A stretch of 9,345 bases of DNA from positions 1-9,345 of the forward strand of contig JBBRWI010000160.1 of the NCBI GenBank assembly GCA_038249305.1, written 5' to 3'. A program made the position numbers and the translations under genes. Numbering within the stretch: position 1 is the first letter of the stretch; every line of letters begins with the position of its first letter. This stretch comes from Humitalea sp038249305. GTDB lineage: Bacteria > Pseudomonadota > Alphaproteobacteria > Acetobacterales > Acetobacteraceae. A model generated the notes under the pieces. The model did not search any database and was not told the DNA's origin. It worked only from the letters and a program-made list of their open reading frames with translations. Positions 5,778 to 9,345 of the stretch are shown here, one piece after another.

Positions 5778-6803
5778 ATGGCCCGCATCGCCGTCATCGG
5801 GGCGGGCGCCTGGGGCACCGCGCTGGCCATCCAGGCCGCCCGCGCTGGTCAGGATTTGGCGCTCCGCGCCGGAGACGAGTCGTCGGTCCGAGGAGGGCGC
5901 GATGTGGTGCTGTGGGCGCGCGATCCCGGCCGGGCCGCCGCCATGGCCGCCAGCCGCACCGCGTCGCATCTGCCGGGCATCGCCCTGCCCGCCGCGGTGC
6001 GGATCACCGCCGATGCGGCCCAGGCCCTGGCGGGCGCGGCGCTGGTCGTGCTGGCGGTGCCGACGCAGCACCTGGCGGCTGTGCTTGCGGTTCTGCCCCC
6101 CAGCGCCGCACTGCTGCTGCTGGCCGCCAAGGGGGTCGAGGCCACCACCCTGCGCCTGCCGACCGAGATCGCCGCCGCCCTGCGGCCCGATGCCATCATC
6201 GGCGTGCTCTCCGGGCCGAATTTCGCGGCCGAAGTCGCCGCCGGCCTGCCCGCGGCGGCGGTGGTCGCGAGCCTTGACGAGACGTTCCGCGCCGCGGTTC
6301 CGGCGCTGCTGGGCACGCCATCCTTCCGCCTCTACGCCGGTGACGACCCGATCGGGGCCGAGGTGGGCGGGGCTGCGAAGAATGTCATCGCCATCGCCGC
6401 GGGGGCGGTGATCGGCGCGGGGCTGGGCGAGAATGCGCGCGCCGCTTTGGTCACCCGGGGCCTCGCCGAAATCGCCCGCCTGGCCGTGGCGCTCGGCGGG
6501 CGGGCGGAAACGGTAACCGGGCTGTCGGGACTGGGCGACCTGTTGCTGACCTGCACCGGCGGCGCCAGCCGGAACTTCACCTTTGGAGTGGCGCTGGGGC
6601 GTGGGGAGCCGCCGTCCGCCATCCTGGCCCGGCGCGACAGTGTCACCGAAGGGGTCGCGACCGCCCCCGCGCTGGTCGCGCGCGCAGCCGCGTCGGGCGT
6701 GGAAATGCCCATCTGCATGGCCGTGACCGAGGTGCTGCGCGGCGCCAAGGGCCTTTTGGAGGCGGTGGATGGGCTGCTGGGACGGCCACGCCGGCGCGAA
6801 TAG
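5778..6803 (+). CDS. gpsA: NAD(P)+-dependent glycerol-3-phosphate dehydrogenase
   Basis: GpsA reduces dihydroxyacetone phosphate to sn-glycerol-3-phosphate, the backbone of membrane phospholipids. The 341 residues show the Rossmann motif IGAGAWGTALA (7-17), LWARDP (45-50), VLAVPTQHL, AAKGVE, LSGPNFAAEVAAGLPAA, GGAAKNVIAIAAG with the catalytic Lys, and TGLSGLGDLLLTCTGGASRN, all standard. Odd feature: residues 26-41 are an extra block between ARAGQ and DVVLWARDP, where relatives run straight from ARxGHxV to LWxRD. The block starts with DLALRA, an imperfect copy of the following DVVLWA, so it may have come from a 48-base duplication. The gene abuts rlmJ with no gap and has no clear Shine-Dalgarno, so it is probably translationally coupled and last in the tsaD-rlmJ-gpsA run. 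Confidence 0.95.
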   Translation: MARIAVIGAGAWGTALAIQAARAGQDLALRAGDESSVRGGRDVVLWARDPGRAAAMAASRTASHLPGIALPAAVRITADAAQALAGAALVVLAVPTQHLAAVLAVLPPSAALLLLAAKGVEATTLRLPTEIAAALRPDAIIGVLSGPNFAAEVAAGLPAAAVVASLDETFRAAVPALLGTPSFRLYAGDDPIGAEVGGAAKNVIAIAAGAVIGAGLGENARAALVTRGLAEIARLAVALGGRAETVTGLSGLGDLLLTCTGGASRNFTFGVALGRGEPPSAILARRDSVTEGVATAPALVARAAASGVEMPICMAVTEVLRGAKGLLEAVDGLLGRPRRRE

Positions 6804-6834
6804 ATAGGGATGACTACCCTAGTTGTCGCCTCCG

Positions 6835-6863
6835 CTGTCATCCTACCTTCATGAAACTGCAAT
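6835..6863 (+). promoter_or_regulatory. Pho box (PhoB binding site) upstream of pstS
   Basis: Three 7-base repeats with exact 4-base spacers are visible: CTGTCAT (6835-6841), CCTTCAT (6846-6852) and CTGCAAT (6857-6863). The 11-base period and the first copy match the PhoB consensus CTGTCAT-N4-CTGTCAT. It lies 79 bases before the pstS ATG, and a possible -10 (CCTAGA, 6883-6888) follows at a suitable distance. The third repeat would take the place of the -35, as in other PhoB-activated promoters. Induction under phosphate starvation is therefore expected. Confidence 0.75.
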
Positions 6864-6942
6864 CGTGACGTCGCCCTTGCCGCCTAGAAGCCGCGCGGCG
6901 TGTCGAACAGGCGCGCAAACCTCAATGGGGAGTTTCCCAAAC

Positions 6943-8001
6943 ATGATCATCACCCGCCGTAGCGCGCTGTTCACCAGCGCCGCCGCCCTGGCCATGCCGG
7001 GCCTGGCCCATTCCCAGACCCTCGCGCCGATCACCGGCGCTGGCGCCACATTCCCCCGTCCGGTCTATGAGCGTTGGGGCCAGGCGGCGCGCGAGGCTGT
7101 CAGCATCCAGCTCAACTACCAGTCGATCGGCTCGGGTGGCGGCATCAACCAGATCACCAACCGCACCGTCGATTTCGGCGCGACCGACGCGCCGCTGACA
7201 CAGGCGCAGATCACTGAGCGCAAGCTGCTGCAGTTCCCGACGGTCATGGGTTCGGTCGTGCTGATCGTGAACCTGCCGGGCGTCGCCGACAACGCGCTGA
7301 AGCTGACGCCGGAAGTGATCGTCGATTTGTTCATGGGCCGCATCACCCGCTGGAACGACGCCAAGCTTGTCGAACTGAACCGCGACCTGCGCCTGCCGAA
7401 CCTGCCCGTCAGCCCGGCGTATCGCGCCGACGCCTCGGGCACGACCTTTGTTTTTACGACCTATCTCTCGCGCGTCTCCACCGCCTGGAAGGATGGTCCG
7501 GGGGCCGCGACCTCGGTGCAGTGGCCGGTCGGCAATGGCGCGCGCGGCAATGAGGGCGTGTCCAACGCGGTGCGCGGCACCCCGGGTGCGATCGGCTATA
7601 CCGAGAACGCCTATGCCACCGTGAACCGCCTGGTCACCACCCAGATCCGCAACAAGGCCGGCAACTTCATCACGCCGACGATTGCCTCCTTCGAGGCCGC
7701 GGCCTCGGCGGCGGATTGGACGGTGCCGAACTTCGCCGCCGACCTGGTGGACCTGCCCGGCGCCACCGCCTGGCCGATCGTCTCGCCGACCTTCATCCTG
7801 CTGCCGATCGATCCGCCGGCGGATAAGGTGACGGCGAACCTGAACTCCATGCGTTTCTTCGACTGGGCGTTCAAAAGCGGCGCCGAAGCGGCCCGCCGCC
7901 TGGAATACATCCCGCTGCCGGAGAGCGTGCAGAACGCCGTGCGCACCGCCTGGCGCGCGCAGGTCAAGAACCCGGCCGGTGCGCCGGTCTGGGCCGCCTG
8001 A
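6943..8001 (+). CDS. pstS: Periplasmic phosphate-binding protein PstS
   Basis: PstS captures inorganic phosphate in the periplasm for the PstCAB importer. The 352-residue product begins MIITRRSALF followed by a hydrophobic segment and AHSQ, a cleavable signal with a twin-arginine-like RR, cleaved probably after residue 24. Phosphate-site motifs follow: ITGAGATFPRPVYERW, YQSIGSGGGINQI, VDFGATDAPLT, and RADASGTTFVFTTYL. The start at 6943 has GGGAG at 6928-6932 with ten bases spacing. An in-frame ATG at 6925 would only add six residues and overlap that site. Upstream is a Pho box; downstream a strong hairpin precedes pstC. First gene of the pst operon. Confidence 0.96.
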   Translation: MIITRRSALFTSAAALAMPGLAHSQTLAPITGAGATFPRPVYERWGQAAREAVSIQLNYQSIGSGGGINQITNRTVDFGATDAPLTQAQITERKLLQFPTVMGSVVLIVNLPGVADNALKLTPEVIVDLFMGRITRWNDAKLVELNRDLRLPNLPVSPAYRADASGTTFVFTTYLSRVSTAWKDGPGAATSVQWPVGNGARGNEGVSNAVRGTPGAIGYTENAYATVNRLVTTQIRNKAGNFITPTIASFEAAASAADWTVPNFAADLVDLPGATAWPIVSPTFILLPIDPPADKVTANLNSMRFFDWAFKSGAEAARRLEYIPLPESVQNAVRTAWRAQVKNPAGAPVWAA

Positions 8002-8009
8002 TTTCCCCG

Positions 8010-8033
8010 GGGGCGGGCCGCCTGGCCCGCCCC
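8010..8033 (+). terminator. Intercistronic hairpin between pstS and pstC
   Basis: GGGGCGGGCC (8010-8019) pairs perfectly with GGCCCGCCCC (8024-8033) around loop GCCT, followed by TTCTTCT. It starts nine bases after the pstS stop. The T-run is interrupted, so it probably acts as a partial terminator or as an RNA-stabilising end, giving more PstS than membrane components. Strand and structure are clear; the mechanism is inferred. Confidence 0.65.
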
Positions 8034-8065
8034 TTCTTCTCCCTCCGTCCTTCGGAGCCCTTCGC

Positions 8066-9040
8066 TTGTCGCAGGCCATCGCCACACCCGTCGCCCGCAA
8101 GTCCACCTCATCCTCCGGCAGTTCGGGCGATCTGATCTTCGAATGGCTCTGTCGCGGGGCGGGGCTGCTGGTCCTCGGTATCCTGGGCGCCATCATCCTG
8201 ACGTTGTTCATCGGCGCTCTGCCGGCCTTCCAGGCTTTTGGCGTCGAGTTCCTGTGGTCCACCGCCTGGCAACCGGTCGAGGGGCGTGAGAACTACGGCG
8301 CCGCGGTCGCCGTGGTCGGCACCGTGGTATCCTCGATCCTGGCGATCATCCTGGCCGTGCCGGTCGCCTTCGGCATCGCCTTCTTCCTGACCGAGTTGGC
8401 GCCGGCCTGGCTGAAGCGCCCGGTTGGGATCGCGGTCGAGTTGCTCGCCGCGGTGCCGTCGATCATCTACGGCATGTGGGGCCTGTTCGTGCTGGTGCCC
8501 TTCGTGCAGGGCTACATCCAACTGCCCTTCGGCGAAGCCCTGGGCAATATCCCGCTGGTCGGCTTCCTTTTCGCAAGCAACAATTTCGCCGGCACCAGCA
8601 TCTTCGCGGCGTCGATGGTGCTGGCCATCATGATCATTCCCTTCATCGCCGCGACCATGCGCGACGTGTTCGACCAGGTGCCGCCGGTCTACAAGGAAAG
8701 CGCCTATGGCCTTGGCGCCACGCGATGGGAAGTCATGGGTGGCGTGGTGCTGCCCTATACGCGGGTGTCGGTCGTGGGCGGCATCATGCTTGGCCTGGGC
8801 CGCGCGCTGGGTGAGACGATGGCGGTGACCTTCGTCATCGGCAATGCAAATCGCATGTTCACCAGCCTGTTCGACCCGACGACCACCATCGCCTCGGTGG
8901 TCGCGATGGAATTTCCCGAAAGCCTGATGGGCAGCTTGAAGCAATCCTCGCTGCTGGCGCTGGGCTTCTTGCTGTTCGTGATCTCCTTCGTAGTGCTGGC
9001 GGTTTCGCGCTACCTGCTCCGCTCCAAACTGAAGGCCTGA
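8066..9040 (+). CDS. pstC: Phosphate ABC transporter permease PstC
   Basis: PstC and PstA form the inner-membrane channel of the phosphate importer. The frame has a hydrophilic N-terminus, a first membrane helix (about residues 30-52), a periplasmic segment containing FLWSTAWQPVEGRENYG, then the permease core with five further helices. The cytoplasmic coupling motif ESAYGLGATRWEVMGGVVLP and the following GGIMLGLGRALGETMAV are typical of PstC. I place the start at TTG 8066: GGAG (8054-8057) lies eight bases upstream, the length becomes 324 residues, close to the family, and no ATG occurs before the core domain. The frame is open further up to a GTG at 7979, but that would run through the pstS-pstC hairpin and overlap pstS. 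Confidence 0.94.
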   Translation: MSQAIATPVARKSTSSSGSSGDLIFEWLCRGAGLLVLGILGAIILTLFIGALPAFQAFGVEFLWSTAWQPVEGRENYGAAVAVVGTVVSSILAIILAVPVAFGIAFFLTELAPAWLKRPVGIAVELLAAVPSIIYGMWGLFVLVPFVQGYIQLPFGEALGNIPLVGFLFASNNFAGTSIFAASMVLAIMIIPFIAATMRDVFDQVPPVYKESAYGLGATRWEVMGGVVLPYTRVSVVGGIMLGLGRALGETMAVTFVIGNANRMFTSLFDPTTTIASVVAMEFPESLMGSLKQSSLLALGFLLFVISFVVLAVSRYLLRSKLKA

Positions 9041-9045
9041 CGTCC

Positions 9046-9345
9046 ATGAGTGCGACGATCATGGGTCCCGCGCGGGACCTAAAGACCTCGGCCGCCCTGG
9101 GGCGTCGGCGCAAGCTGGTGGACAGCACGATCCGCCTGCTGTGCATTGGTGCCACGCTGCTCGGCCTGTTCCTGCTGGGTTCGATCCTGTTCACGCTGAT
9201 GCTGCGCGGCTTCGGGGCGCTGGACTGGACCGTGCTGACGCAGGAATTCCGCCCGACCACCTATGGCGATCCCGATGCGGTCAAGGGTGGCCTGTCCCAG
9301 GCGATCATCGGCACGCTGATCCAGACCGGCCTCGGCACGCTGATC
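9046..9345 (+). CDS. pstA: Phosphate ABC transporter permease PstA (5' part)
   Basis: The frame starts at ATG 9046, five bases after the pstC stop, and is still open at the right edge (100 codons visible). It reads a basic cytoplasmic N-terminus (ALGRRRKLVDSTIRLL), one membrane helix (about residues 30-52, LLCIGATLLGLFLLGSILF), a periplasmic segment with LTQEFRPTTYGDPD, and then GGLSQAIIGTLIQTGLGTLI, the start of the permease core that is characteristic of PstA. A GAAGG at 9031-9035 is ten bases upstream. A second in-frame ATG at 9061 is possible but has no better site. pstB and phoU usually follow, outside the window. Confidence 0.9.
   Translation, partial: MSATIMGPARDLKTSAALGRRRKLVDSTIRLLCIGATLLGLFLLGSILFTLMLRGFGALDWTVLTQEFRPTTYGDPDAVKGGLSQAIIGTLIQTGLGTLI
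9064..9079 (+). repeat. 16-base perfect palindrome in pstA start region
   Basis: GGTCCCGCGCGGGACC is a perfect palindrome lying 19 bases inside the pstA frame. In RNA it would form a six-pair GC-rich hairpin with a GCGC loop, within the ribosome footprint of the ATG at 9046 and directly after the alternative ATG at 9061. It codes for part of MGPARDL and may simply reflect codon choice. A role in tuning pstA translation is speculation. Confidence 0.5.

Noticed and set aside
5858..5890. Inverted repeats in gpsA as a transcription terminator or attenuator
   Set aside because: They are inside a continuous coding frame near its 5' end, have no T-run, and are better explained as part of the 48-base insertion.
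4539..6071. Long minus-strand open frame of 510 codons
   Set aside because: It lies opposite tsaD, rlmJ and gpsA, which all have clear family motifs. The translation is Arg/Pro/Gly-rich with no recognisable domain, as expected for antisense frames in high-GC coding DNA.
6805..6821. Small inverted repeat TAGGG...CCCTA after gpsA as a terminator
   Set aside because: Only five base pairs with a seven-base loop and no T-run; too weak to call.
6922..8262. Minus-strand open frame of 446 codons opposite pstS and pstC
   Set aside because: No signal, domain or plausible start. It mirrors the codon structure of pstS and crosses the pstS-pstC hairpin.
1..9345. tRNA genes, rRNA genes, CRISPR arrays, prophage or defence system
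   Set aside because: I saw no cloverleaf with a TTC-loop pattern, no regularly spaced repeats and no phage or defence protein motifs on either strand.

Overview
The window is high-GC chromosomal DNA from an alphaproteobacterium. Protein character (MetZ, HemC with HSLKDLE, Tat-type PstS leader), a SAM-II-like leader before metZ (a riboswitch class known mainly from alphaproteobacteria) and hemC divergent from tsaD with gpsA nearby all point that way. A Rhodospirillales/Acetobacteraceae-type host is my inference, not proven here.

Region by region: (1) 1-523 is decayed insertion-sequence DNA: the last codons of an IS630-type transposase on the + strand, abutting an IS3-family element on the - strand whose orfA is readable but whose orfB is collapsed by an internal deletion. 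(2) 524-895 is non-coding and holds a possible promoter, a SAM-II riboswitch candidate with an inserted hairpin, and a second strong hairpin, all leading into metZ. (3) 896-2843 is metZ (O-succinylhomoserine sulfhydrylase with an unusual 51-residue C-terminal tail), overlapping by ATGA a LysE/RhtB-type amino-acid exporter gene broken by a one-base frameshift. (4) hemC (heme pathway) is on the - strand, divergent from and overlapping the start of tsaD. (5) tsaD, rlmJ and gpsA form a tight + strand run: tRNA t6A modification, 23S rRNA m6A2030 methylation and glycerol-3-phosphate synthesis. GpsA has a 16-residue in-frame insertion in its Rossmann fold. (6) A Pho box with three 7-bp repeats precedes pstS, pstC and the start of pstA, the high-affinity phosphate ABC importer. 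A strong hairpin lies between pstS and pstC. pstA runs off the right edge.

The window therefore combines housekeeping genes with two nutrient-sensing units: methionine synthesis apparently controlled by S-adenosylmethionine, and phosphate uptake apparently controlled by PhoB. I see no wholly new multi-gene system. The most interesting points are the riboswitch architecture, the reciprocal overlap of the hemC and tsaD starts, the MetZ tail, the GpsA insertion and the broken exporter.
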